Assembly (NCBI GenBank): GCA_030268105.1
Contig: BSDZ01000009.1
Coordinates: 620,001 to 684,000, forward strand
Origin: Volvox africanus
Taxonomy: Eukaryota; Chlorophyta; Chlorophyceae; Chlamydomonadales; Volvocaceae
Length of the DNA: 64,000 bases
Reading direction: 5' to 3'
Part shown: positions 23,001 through 34,039 of the stretch, in pieces
Numbering within the stretch: the first letter of the stretch is position 1
Layout of the letters: the number at the start of each line of letters is the position of its first letter
Made by a program: the position numbers and the translations under genes
Notes under the pieces: generated by a model
Databases searched by the model: none
What the model was told of the DNA's origin: nothing
The model's input: only the letters and a program-made list of their open reading frames with translations

Positions 23001-26000
23001 CGAACAGCTCCACTGCATCCACCGATGTCTCGTTGCGGAGCACGGAAGCGCCCCTGGTGTGGGTTTAAGAAACGGGGGCACAAAACAGAGAAAGCCTTGG
23101 CTGGCCGATAGGGCTACGGACCGGAGAGGAGGTTTAAGGAACATGAGTGAGGGACAGCTTGGGCCAGGCTGAGAAGAAGATAAAGGACCCTTCGTACAAG
23201 CAAACCGAATGGCTTGGCCGAAAGGGAAAGCAGTGAAGCGCAACACCGTCCCGGCGCAGAGTGTGCATATCCTATTGGGTGCATGACCTTAACCATAACC
23301 GACGCCCAGTCCGTCGCCCCTTCGCCTTTGCCCTTGTTTCGGCCGCTCACATGCACGCCGCTCGCACGTCTGGGAAGACGATGAACGCCGACGCCTTGTT
23401 TGGCCATTCTGGCACCGTGTTGTAGGTGGCCCGCGAGACGAAGCCCAGCGTGCCCTCGCTGCCGATAATTAAGTGCTTGATGATCTCGATAGGGTTGTCC
23501 AGCGGGAAGTCCACCAACGCGTTCAGTGAGTAGCCTGAGGTGCCGGGAAGTGGGGAGTGCGGATCAGCCGCTGTCCGTACAGAGAACGCCTCAATGAAGC
23601 ACACTCTCAGTGTCTATGTGTGTTGGGGGGGAGAAGTATTTGTGAGCATTTTTGTACGCACGAATGTGCATACACTAAAAACACCACATCAAACATGCAA
23701 GATCAAAGTCGATGCAATAGTAATCGACAATTGTAACGTAATGGGGCCCAGAACACCAGCCTCCGCAAGGGAGGATACGACATTGGAAGGGAGTACTGAG
23801 GGGAGTGCCTTGCCTTGCACCGGAACCCAAAACACGATGTGAGTACACGGCCTAACGCACGAAAATATTGTGCAGCATAGAGCAGTATACAGCTCTTTCC
23901 TCCGAGAAGAAAGAGCTACAAAAGTGAACCCAGTCACAGCGTACAGCACTACGAGCAACACAGCAATCTTTATGTTTTGTACCAAGAAGGCAAAAGCGGG
24001 CGCCTTCGGAACCCTGCGGTCATCTGATCTCTCCCCCCCCCTCTCTCTCTCTCACACACACACACACCAGTGGTGCACTTGATAGCGAACTTGCGGCGGA
24101 TGAGGGCCGTCAGCTCCCGGTCCGCCTGACCATATTGATAGGTCACAGGTCATTTAGTGTCAAAATAGACGTGGGGTTCGCTGTGTGTGCACTTCGGCGT
24201 TTCTGTCCCTTGTTAACGCAATACACATGATAATAACATACAGAGGTTAGGGATTTGTCATGGAGGTGAAGAAAACATGGTTGGACGCAAGTATAACCAA
24301 CAGCAAACACCGTCCACCTCTCGGCACATGCGGGAAACATGTCAACAGGCACTCAAGGGTAACACGCACACTATGCAATTCAGCCTGAAACTGCCCCATG
24401 AACTGGTCAACGACGGCTCCCCACGCCTTGACAGCAGCCATGCTACCAGTCGACGGCCCCTGTCGAGCAAGTGGACACCCGCTGATTCCAGCTGTCCCCA
24501 GCTGCGGTTTCACCACATCATCACCCTCCTGGCGGAAAGGCCCTTGTCCCCAATCAACGAAGAACGCGCTGGCTACTGCCTGAACCTGTCGATATGCCAT
24601 CCCTGACAGGATGCCCTCTTAGGCCCGGCTTGCTGCTAGTTACACCGTCTGCAAGATTGACCCCAACGGTAAAACCCAAACCTCCTAAATCCCTAAACCT
24701 GACACAACAGGCAAATACACAGCAGCCAAATTTGTACAGACGTCCCAATTCGTCCCTTTGTCCGACTTTTCACCAGCAACTTCTCTGCATAATCAGATGC
24801 GCGCGTCGGACGATCCCCCGGAAGGATATACAGATATGACTCTCATCGATGAATGTGGTAATGAAAGGCTTCCGCGCCTCCCTTCCCCTCCCCTTCCCTC
24901 CTCCCTCCCTTGACCCCAAACCGCACCTGCACACGCCGCGCCAGGTCCACGACGCCCTCAACCAGAGGTTTGTGGCTCTGGGGGAGCGCGTATTAAGAAA
25001 TGATTGGCATAGTCAGTCAGATGAAAAGTTAACAGGTACATGAGGCTAACGTGTCTCTGCTGGTGATCACAGCGACAACACGACTGCAGGAGTCTCCATG
25101 AAGCTTGGGGAGATGTCCCCTATGCCGTGCATGTCCTGCGACGCCTATAATACTCCTGCAAGCCCCATGTGGGTTTGCAGGAAGTCGTTGAGGATGCGAG
25201 GGATCGTTACGTGGCACACCTCCTGCGGAAGCGAGACACTGCGGCCCTTGCAGCCGCCATATCGCGAAATGTCAGGACCCGCACACAATGATCCATTACT
25301 TCTAACCGCCTTCTAAAGGCCAACGTAACCGTATGCGAAATTCGATGTGGCGGGCAACGTCACGCCGGTTGTAGGACTTGACGACCTATGCTCTTACCAC
25401 GGCAATCCTCCGGTTACCGTCAAGCTGAAACCCAAGCCGCGGCAATTTCGCCAGAACTAGCTACATCTGGAACACTAGCCCTCAAGCAGACCGCTTCGTT
25501 TGGCCACCCCGCGCGCAGGGCACAACTGTGACAGTGCGGCTCCCAAATCGTGCGTCCCACCTCCTCTAGAACCGACCCGCCAGCCCCGTCTGGGCCTGAT
25601 CAACTACAGCCAATACGCCCAACTAAATATATCTTACTCGACAAAGCGCTTCCCGGTCTCCATGCCGACCGTATCACTGCACAATGGCCACTCTGTAACC
25701 TACGAGGATTCTGACACTTACAAGCTATACGGAGCTTGCATATCTCCCTTACAAAAGAGCTTAACCAGCACCCGTACCCCTGGACCCATTAGCTGACTAT
25801 ATCCCTGCCCCCTCGTCACCACTGCCGATAACCAGCTGCTTCCAGCATCTCAGTTTCACTGCAACGCCAGCGGAATTTGCACCACCCGGCGAAGAACACC
25901 CCATAAAACCTTCCAGTACGACTCCTGGCGCCCAGCCATGCGAGGAAGCCGCGGCCCTGCTACCCTGCCTTTGCCGCCAGCAGTGTGCATCAATTCCAAC

Positions 26001-27413
26001 GTCAACGCAGACTGGATTACCGCCCGCATCCGCCGCCTACGCAATACCAAACCGCCCCCCAGGCCCACCTTGAGGAAGGCCGCGCAGCTGTCCGGGTCCG
26101 CGGTATCGAGCACCGTGCCATCAACGAACATCACCCGCATGTCCTTGAGCGTGTGGTATGTGTTCTGGCTCACACCACAGCACATGCCGCTGCTGTTATT
26201 TGCAACGATGCCGCCTATCATACAGGAATCGATGGACGAGGGGTCGGGGCCGATCTTGTACTGGATTGGCAGCTTGTGCTTTTTTTGGTGCCCCGCCAAG
26301 ATGCGGTTAACCTCGCCGCCGATAAGGCCCGGTTCTACCGTGATGCTGCTTCCGTCGCCCTAGGTACGTACGGTACATTAACGAAGGGATGCATGGGTTG
26401 CAGAGGGACATTTACAACCCCAAAGTTAGACAAGAATTGAAAGCAGGTCGGTGCTTGAGCATGTGCGCTGTGTGCACCTAGATGCCATGCGTGGTGATTC
26501 CCGGCTGAGGATGGGAGTACTGTCCGGCTCTCACAAAGCTTAGAATTCTGGATTTGGAAATCCCAAAGCCTTCTTGTGAAGGTAAATGGCAGACGTCAAC
26601 CCACCATACGTTAGCCTGTCACACCAGAGTTATGACCCTTATCCCTGAGAGTTTGTGGATGTATGTAAAACACCCATTCCCCTATTGTCTCAGCCGCGTT
26701 GCACCCGTACGGCTATGGCCGACCTAATAAGGTTTTAGGACCGTTCGCCAGCGATAGCGTCCGTCCTAGCCACCACTTACATGAACGGTATAGTTGCGAA
26801 AGTTCTTGCCCGTGTGGCTGAGCTTGATGAGAACGGAGTCGGTAATAGCCTGACCCGACAGGGAGGTACCGGCAGCCCGGAAAGTGATCGGCACCTTCAG
26901 ACGCTCTGCAATTGGCAGAATTTTTCGCACTTCCTCCTCGTTGTGCACCTTGACGACCAACTTTGGGTTCAGCCGGTAGAAGCTTGCGTCGATACCATAC
27001 GCAAACGTGCGGACAGGGTCAGTGTACTGGCGCTCCTTTGGAATAAACTTTGTAATCTCTTCAATAAAAGCTTGGTAGCGACCATCATCGAAGCGGTGCC
27101 CGTCGACGTTCTTAAAGACGCCTGGCTCCACTTTCTCGCCCTCAGACACCATAGACACAGCGCCGACTAGATCGGTCTTGATGGCGGGCACCACAACCTT
27201 CAAATGTTGTTGCGTCGCCTGCTGGACTGCCACCTGAGCATTGGAGCGGGTCTGCTGACTTATGACGACCTGCGTCGTAGGCGTTCGCCCGTTCCCCAGT
27301 ACTCCACGATCAGCAGCATTAATGCTACTGATGCCGCGAGTTTCGTAAAAATACTGCTTGAGCTGTAAACCCAAAAGATGAGCCAGGCGCTTGCTCTGGC
27401 TACGGGGCGCCAT
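17009..27413 (-). CDS. GYD1: Mitochondrial glycolate dehydrogenase, fused FAD oxidase and iron-sulfur/CCG protein, 20 exons, 1093 aa
   Basis: Oxidises glycolate (and probably D-lactate) to glyoxylate in algal photorespiration, passing electrons to the respiratory chain. Exons (minus): 27413-26781, 26359-26069, 24977-24927, 24125-24068, 23534-23351, 23053-22936, 22646-22581, 22280-22140, 21780-21589, 21270-21162, 20843-20512, 20114-20010, 19816-19689, 19453-19341, 19181-19021, 18920-18868, 18606-18424, 18166-18037, 17840-17665, 17066-17009. All phases join (1094 codons). The N-terminus is basic and presequence-like. A GlcD-like FAD half has RAAGTSLSGQAI, IGGIVANNSSGM, IIGSEGTLGF and GEHGTG. 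A GlcF-like half has ferredoxin motifs at C677/680/683/687 (CIECGFCESNCP) and 739-749 (CAADGMCQEKCP), then CCG-domain pairs MPSCVTRMMG / SQCCGM and VPCSSKKM / PCCGMAGDRGM. The fusion matches the Chlamydomonas enzyme. In that alga the gene responds to low CO2; no such element was identified here. Confidence 0.95.
19257..19295. repeat. CA-rich microsatellite in a GYD1 intron
   Basis: Imperfect (CA)n with interspersed TA and CCCA units, inside the intron between the exons ending at 19341 and starting at 19181. Confidence 0.8.
24031..24068. repeat. CT/CA microsatellite at a GYD1 exon-intron junction
   Basis: A C-run, then (CT)n, then (CA)n. On the minus strand the GTGTGTG run directly forms the 5' splice site of the exon 24125-24068, so repeat length changes would occur right at a donor. 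Confidence 0.85.
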
Positions 27414-28747
27414 CTTGCCTAAGCACCCCGAAAGAGGTTATCGCTTGTTGATGACCACTCTGTCTTAAATTACCTATTGGCGAACAGGCGACCATGCAAG
27501 TGCTTGCGTAATAGGCCACATTTCACAAAGGAACAGCCACGTCGCGTACTTATCGTACATCGGATTCTACCACCTCACATTTGGAGCTTTGCTCCATACG
27601 TCTACACCTACGTGTCATTTTCAATATTAAGTATTGATTCGTGGTCATATTCTGAGGCAACCGAGCTCTTTGCTCCTGAACTTAGCTAACTTAGCTCGGC
27701 AAGGGACCAAAGGTTACGTTCGCATCTGACGTTAAAATGCGTTGTAAGAGGTGAACCTTGCATCTTTGAATGCTACGGAAGTTTAACTTGACAACCATGA
27801 AACATGATTACATGTTACACGTGCCTGGCCGTTGATCCGTAACTGCTCGCCTTTCAATGCCACGCTACGGAGCCGTAACGCTATACCAATCGGAGTATTA
27901 AATCGAAAGCAAGAACAGAATTGTGCATGTATTGGGACGAGCTTGAGATGCGCAGTCCTCCACGCCACCGAGCAAGATCGACGACCTTCTTGTCCACAGT
28001 TCCCTGCCGCTCAAACCTCCCAGGTGTCCTAGCAAACCATCCACTATGCCTCTGCGACTTCCGGCCTTGCGGCACGGAGTCCCTACCAATATCGCTTCCT
28101 GTCCAAAAGCCCCACATACCGGCAACAATCGCGGACAGGACCAGCTTGGATCTGACACCTAGCTTGTCCTGAAGCCCGATCATGTTGCCCCTCAAAATAC
28201 AAGGCGGCCCGGAGCCCCTCGTACACCGTCATATTCCGCGTCTCTTTTCTTATCTGTGGCAACTATCCCCCCAAAATATGTCCCATCCACGAAGACCCCA
28301 GCTGCAATCGAACCCTTATTTCCCAATCCCATTGAACCCTCAGCCTTGAATTAAAAACACAGCAGCCGACAACACATCCAAAACTTGGTATACGACATGT
28401 CCTGCCACGTGACACGTCCGTCCTGCCACGAAGGGCTACTGCTCCAGGGGGTCCCTTTGACAATACCCAAAAGCCACTAAGTCCTGGCCCGCTCCACACA
28501 CCTGGCCTGACCGGCCCCGTCAGCCTGGCCCGACTTCACTGGCCAAGGATGGATACCTCTCCATGGGCGTCAAAGCGGAAACCAATAACCTGCACCTGCA
28601 GCTATAACGAGCCCTGCATAGCTAAATATTCCCCGCTAATTACAGAGAGACACATTTCCTATCGTACGAACCGCAGCTCGTCGTCATAATAACGCCTATG
28701 GGCCTCATGCCAACGCCGGGGTTTCCCCTGTCCCCACTGGGCCTCCA
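27414..28747. promoter_or_regulatory. Upstream region of GYD1 (and 3'UTR of the FAD6-like gene)
   Basis: Both neighbours are on the minus strand, so the part next to 27413 should hold the GYD1 promoter and 5'UTR. I see no recognisable coding exon. Low-CO2 enhancer elements known from Chlamydomonas could not be assigned by eye. Confidence 0.45.
28640..28644 (-). terminator. TGTAA motif, candidate poly(A) signal of the FAD6-like gene
   Basis: TGTAA on the minus strand about 104 nt past the stop codon (28748-28750), a suitable place for a green-algal poly(A) signal. Confidence 0.4.
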
Positions 28748-31700
28748 TCACTTGCCCTCCGTCACTCCGGCGGCCGACCCCAATTTAGCTGTGGATGCGG
28801 CCACCACAGCCGCTTTCTCCACGTCTGCCTTCTCCTCCTCTGCCAACATCGTTGCGAGGTCGGACTCCAATCCTTGTTGCAGCTCGTCCATAGGAAGGTA
28901 CGTCTCCCGCTCCTCGTCATACACCTATGTCAGTGGCGCATGGTATAACAGGGCCAGTAGCTTTAACCAGTGCCGCATTGACCGAGCGCGGATTAACCAC
29001 TAGGCTACAATACTCCGTACGGGCGAACCCGAATTTTAGTATCAACCAATGTTGTCACCGGCCCTGAAGCTTAAAATACCCAACCTCGATATACAAAGCC
29101 CCCGGCTGCCAACATCCCGGCTTTCCATACGCTCCGCCCTATCTCTATAAACTTCTGGCTTCGCATTCGCATCGCATCTAATTCGTTACTTCCCTCCTAA
29201 TACACAAGGACGCCGCGGCTTTGCGTATCCGGAATACTTAAGTGCCTGCCGTGTGCTTGCCACGTACCTGCCACTTAGTAATGTGGTTGGTCAACAGCTT
29301 GACACTGAGCGTCGCCTCCGTAAGATATGGCAGCAGCCGCTCACGCATGTGCCCGTATGCCTCTCGCGCATGGAAGCCCGGCAGCCCCGGCGCCACCAGC
29401 TGCGGTAGCGTGTAGTTGGCGTCGTTTAGCAGCAGTTCCAGCGGGCGCGGAAGGCGCACCGTGACTGTGCCACAGATTGTAGCGCGACCGTAGTCATACC
29501 CCTCGCCCTCAGCACGGAAGGGGATGTGCGGTGCGGTGTGCTGCAGCATCGACAGTGTGGACATCCAAAAATGGAAAACCAGCCAAGGCACCAGGTAGCC
29601 GCTCAAGAAGCCTGCATGTGTGGGAATGGCCGGGAGACAGGCAGGACCAGGGGACAGATCAAGATCACAATCAAACAGGGTGGATATCATATCCCGATAT
29701 GCTGCAAGGTGATGCAGATGTAAGATGTTCACGCGGCGCCCGGATGCGAAAGCGGCCTTCAATAGTCACCCGTGAACAAAAGTTGTCCTGATGCTCGTGG
29801 AACGGTCCCAACAGGACCGATCGGCGCCCGGCTCCAAACCCCCTTGGCATCCGGTCATCTGACGTGGTCCAGCCTTGCACTTGAGCTCCTTGCACCACAC
29901 AAGAAATTAAGCTGCGTTGCCCCAGCAATCACACCCTCCCCCGTCGCACAAGTGCCCAAGTAACTACGGCTAAATGAGTTTGGTGGGTGGACCGCGAGCC
30001 GGCGAGGAATGTAAGATGTGGGGTCATTGCGTCGGCAGGGATTTACCTCTACAATTCCTGTCCCACCGGTCACCACTGCCAACTTAACGTGATGTGCCGC
30101 AATGCCCAGCGCATGCGTGATACCGCTTCAAGCAGCCGGGCCACACTAAATTGATCCCTCCTTCCGCCCCGCCTGCTGGGGGTCCCTGTCATCGAAACAT
30201 TGGGCGCCGCGAGTGCCCCAACGCTTACTTGCCGTCATACTGAGCCTCAAATTTCTCTACGATCCTGCCGAACTTGATCCTACATGAAGACCGCCTCTTT
30301 CCATACAGCCAAAAAGCAGTTCTTCACTGCCCGTTGCCGCTGACCCCGTATGGCCCACTATCACTCTTGCAGTCGCTCTTCTCCACACGCTAGCCCTAGC
30401 CCCCATCATCGTTTATCTCACTGGAAACGATAAAAGATAAACGTTTATCCCCCCCTTAAGGCCGTGCCTTAACCCCTTCACTCCACGTCGCCCGGTCGGC
30501 CACCATCTTGATGCTGCCGTTCCTGGTGCCTCCTCCACCCTGTGAAATGTTACGACCCGCGGTATTCCACAACCCCGTACCTGAAACGCCGAATGCCTTC
30601 AAAATAGCCGGCACACCGAACCCCACGAACAGGATAGGCCCAGCCCAGCCAGCCAGCACCGCCCAATAGGTCTCCTGATGGAAACGCTTTAGGTCCAGGC
30701 CGTCAAAGGAGCGCAGCCAGTGGCCTATGGACGCGAATAGCTTGAGGGGGGTCGTCAGTACCAGACGCCGCAGCGCCAGCCGCCAGCGATCGCCCAGGAG
30801 CACCTCAGTGGCTAGCTGCAACTTGGTGAAAGGGTGCCAGCCGAAGGTGTCCTCCCACAGCATGTTCAGATGGGCCAGGTGATGCATGTAGTGCAGGCGC
30901 CAGGAGGTGAAGGGGTACAGAGACGGCAGCATCAACACTAGGCCAAGCACGTCTTGCAGCCGAGGGGACTCCGGAAGGAAGCGGAAGCACGCGCACTCGT
31001 GGGCTACCTTGAATAGGCCCGTGTAAGCGGTGCCGATGAGGGCCGCACAAGCGAGCTGCTGCCATGCAGGGCAGATAGAATGCATATACCACAGCCAGCC
31101 GTATCCCGCAGCCATGGCGGCCAGCGGCACTGCAATCGCAGCCGCGGCGTGGCGCGGTTCAATGGCAAAGAAGCGTTCGGGGAACATGTCTGAGAAGGTG
31201 GCAGGCGTTGTGCCTTCTGGAAGGTTACCACCCACGCGCGTGAAGCCCCACTCATCTGCGAATACGAACTTGCGTGTATGATCGAAGCTGTCCACGCTTG
31301 TGGCCCCCCGGTCCATATCTGTTAAGGCTGACTCCACCGCTGCTCCAGAGCTTGCATCCGCCGAGCCAGCGGTGGCACCACTGTCGCCTCTGTTCAGCTG
31401 CGCACCTGTAGCAGCTGCGACTGTGAATGACCGTGAATGGCCATTATTTGCGAGCAGAGATACAGGATCCTGATCTGGGTCACCATGCAGAGGCTGAAAC
31501 TGGGACAAGGACTGCAGGGGAACCGGGGCCGCGCTGGCAGCTGCCTCCTGGGCCCAGTCGTGGCCGGGTGATGGTGGCCCAGCACCCGATAGGCCTGTGT
31601 CCGCGGCCGTGGAACCCATAGCGCGGCACCGCTGCAGCCCAGGTACATACCCCGAACGCCGGTCTCGGGGGTCAACGACAGAAAAGCTAGAGCTTGACCG

Positions 31701-31976
31701 CGTGCAGCCGGCAGCAGTCTGGCAGCTTCGCTTTTTAGAGGTGGGAACTACGCTAGGCAAGCTCGGTGCAGAAGCTTCATAGCTTCTAAACCGGCGCAAC
31801 TCTCGTCGCTGCAAACAGCCGAAGGCATGATGCAGCGTGACGGGTGCAAATTGCTGCCATTGTGCTATGCCAACCTGTCCCGGCCGACAATTTCGCAGAA
31901 CAGGAAAGCATGTGCTTCCGGCCGCAGCAGGGGATGAGCACGGAGATGAATGTGATACCTGAAAAGCCACGTTCAT
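28748..31976 (-). CDS. FAD6-like plastid fatty acid desaturase homologue with degenerate histidine boxes, 3 exons, 638 aa
   Basis: Exons (minus) 31976-30581, 29611-29268 and 28924-28748 join in phase to 639 codons. Residues 1-240 are a low-complexity plastid-targeting and linker region. The rest follows plastid omega-6 desaturase FAD6 along its length: LYPFTSWRLHYMHHLAHLNM, YLVPWLVFHFWMSTL, QHTAPHIPF, and a C-terminal VYDEERETYLPMDEL corresponding to the family's VYDKEENYVAFDEL. FAD6 enzymes bind two irons with three His boxes. Here box 1 is HECAC (326-330) instead of HDCAH; box 2 HYMHH (362-366) is intact; box 3, normally HDxNxHIPHH, reads NDANYTLPQL (528-537), losing all box-3 histidines. 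The frame is intact and introns are canonical, so this is not an obvious decayed pseudogene. A membrane scaffold or regulatory role is possible, but that is inference. Confidence 0.8.
30410..30443. repeat. Small inverted repeat in intron 1 of the FAD6-like gene
   Basis: Nine-base arms CGTTTATCT and AGATAAACG separated by 16 nt. It lies 138 nt inside the end of exon 1. No function assigned. Confidence 0.6.
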
Positions 31977-34039
31977 CTTTTAAAGGCTCCACCCTGCGTT
32001 CATGATTCGGTGTTCAGCCTTAAACATATGCAGCTCACCCGCGAAGGTATACATGACATATTGCGATAAATTTGCAATATGCGTGTTGCATCGTTCCTAG
32101 GTTCACGGATGTGCTGGCTGGTTTGTCTCACCCTCTCGGCCGCCGCCCGCAAAGCCCGCAAGCCTTCCCAGATCCGCTGACCTACTACACTTTACAACCT
32201 TCCTCGTTTCAATTCTGAAAATCACTAAAAGCAGCCAAGATACTGCACTTGGTGTATCTCGTCTATTGCAGGCCCAACTATGCGGAACTTTAGGAATTGG
32301 TTGAAGTTAATTCAGTGCGGAATAGATGTAACAAATGCCGATTAGGACAGGAGAATCTATAGTTGCATGAGAACCGAGTACCCGTCAGGTTAAAGAAGGC
32401 TGCTCGTAAAATTTTAGAATGTAGCAAGCGCCAGAATTTTATTTACGATTTGATGCATCAACATCTTTTTTGCATAGTTATGGACCTTTCGTGCAATTAA
32501 TCTGGAATGTGTATGCAATGGCGAAGCAAATGGCTGCGCCCATGCAATCTTGAAGCATTTCCATAGGCAGAGGAAGATTCAATATTTAACGCGTGTGGTT
32601 TTATTTTTAATATAGTGAAGCTTGCACGCGAGTGCAACGGGGTCAAATGCCTGTAACGGTGTATGTAGTATAGGTAAGCTAACGACAGGGCCCGCGGACC
32701 GTATGGCATGTAGGACCAGATAAGTCTCGACCTCGGCGATTTTATTGTAATCATGAAGAAGTATGTAGCAGATTTTATGAACAGCAATCGCCTGAACTTC
32801 CAGGCAGCATGAAGTGCAACTGGTTGTCGGTGTTTGCAGGCCTTATGACAGGCAGCCGAGGAGAAGCCACTGTGCGACACCGATCTGCAGCTTTCGGCTC
32901 CAACGACCAATGACTTGGCATTTGCAACAAAAATTACACCGATTCCACATGATATCGTCGACATACGCCTCATTAGTTTTGTTTCGACCGTCAACCCCGC
33001 GGTTGTTCGCACATCGGCAAGCAAATTGATGCAATATCAGTGAATCAACATGATCAAAGGTACTTAAATTACTATTATCTGATGATCAAAGACGACGAAA
33101 ACTTGCCCCGGACTTGGTGTGAGACGCAGCTGCCTCGTCGCGCCACGCCCAGCACGCTGAGTCTGGCTTGCGGACGCACTGGAGACATAAGGGTGTGCTA
33201 CCCATAGGATTATCTCTTGGTCCAACCTCACACTGGGGACTCGCGCGACGGCAGCGACCGGGATGAGTGGGGGCGAGAGAGGGAGGTAAGCCTGCAAAGC
33301 CCGTGATAGCCACGGATAGTCAAGTATGACGTATGCTTTTTAGATTGGCGCTTAGATTTTTACTGATTACTAGACACAGAATTCTGTTACTAGCCGTATT
33401 CATTTAGAACGGCTTGTTTTCTAAAGGCGTAACACCGGTTACTGGGCACCATTTAACATCTGGTGGAGAGCTCATCTGGAGAAGCATGGCGAGCGGCCAA
33501 AGGCAGAGGACCTCAAAAGGTGAGGGTTTGGTTATGACGCGTCTGTTACTTAGGGTGGAACGCGTTCTCCGAGCAATTATAAGATATCCTGCTTTCCAAG
33601 CTTCTGTACTTTCATTATTAACGAAGTACGTAAGCATCCATGCTTCGTAGAGTCGTGTTGGTTTCGTACCGTTGGCAGTTCTCAAGCGACGAGACCAGGC
33701 AACATCTAGGCCGATCTATTATATCCGGTATTATCAGTTTATCATAAGATTTAATTTGCTTTATTGTTAGCGACAAAATTGCTCCCTAAACTTATGGGAC
33801 TACTGCGAGCAGGTGGTTCCGCGAGGAGTCTCGACACGCATTTCCGCATGAGCCACCCACATACACCATGATACGGAATCATGCTAAAGGCCTGCGCGAC
33901 ATTGCATCTGTTAAGCACTACTTTCGGGACTACAGGGCGCGCAAACGAAGGGTGAGTTAGTTAACAAGTGGTCAACCAGCAACCCTCACGACTTCATCGC
34001 GGAGCGCAACTACCACCGTGTACCTAAATCCCTGATGAT
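31977..34039. promoter_or_regulatory. Divergent intergenic region between the FAD6-like and Q-rich genes
   Basis: About 2 kb, AT-richer than the flanking genes. It should contain both promoters. The open frame at 32497-33024 (minus) and shorter ones show no motif, signal or splice context, and I treat them as chance. Confidence 0.5.

Noticed and set aside
32497..33024. 175-codon minus-strand frame
   Set aside because: AT-rich intergenic sequence with no motif or splice signal; consistent with chance.
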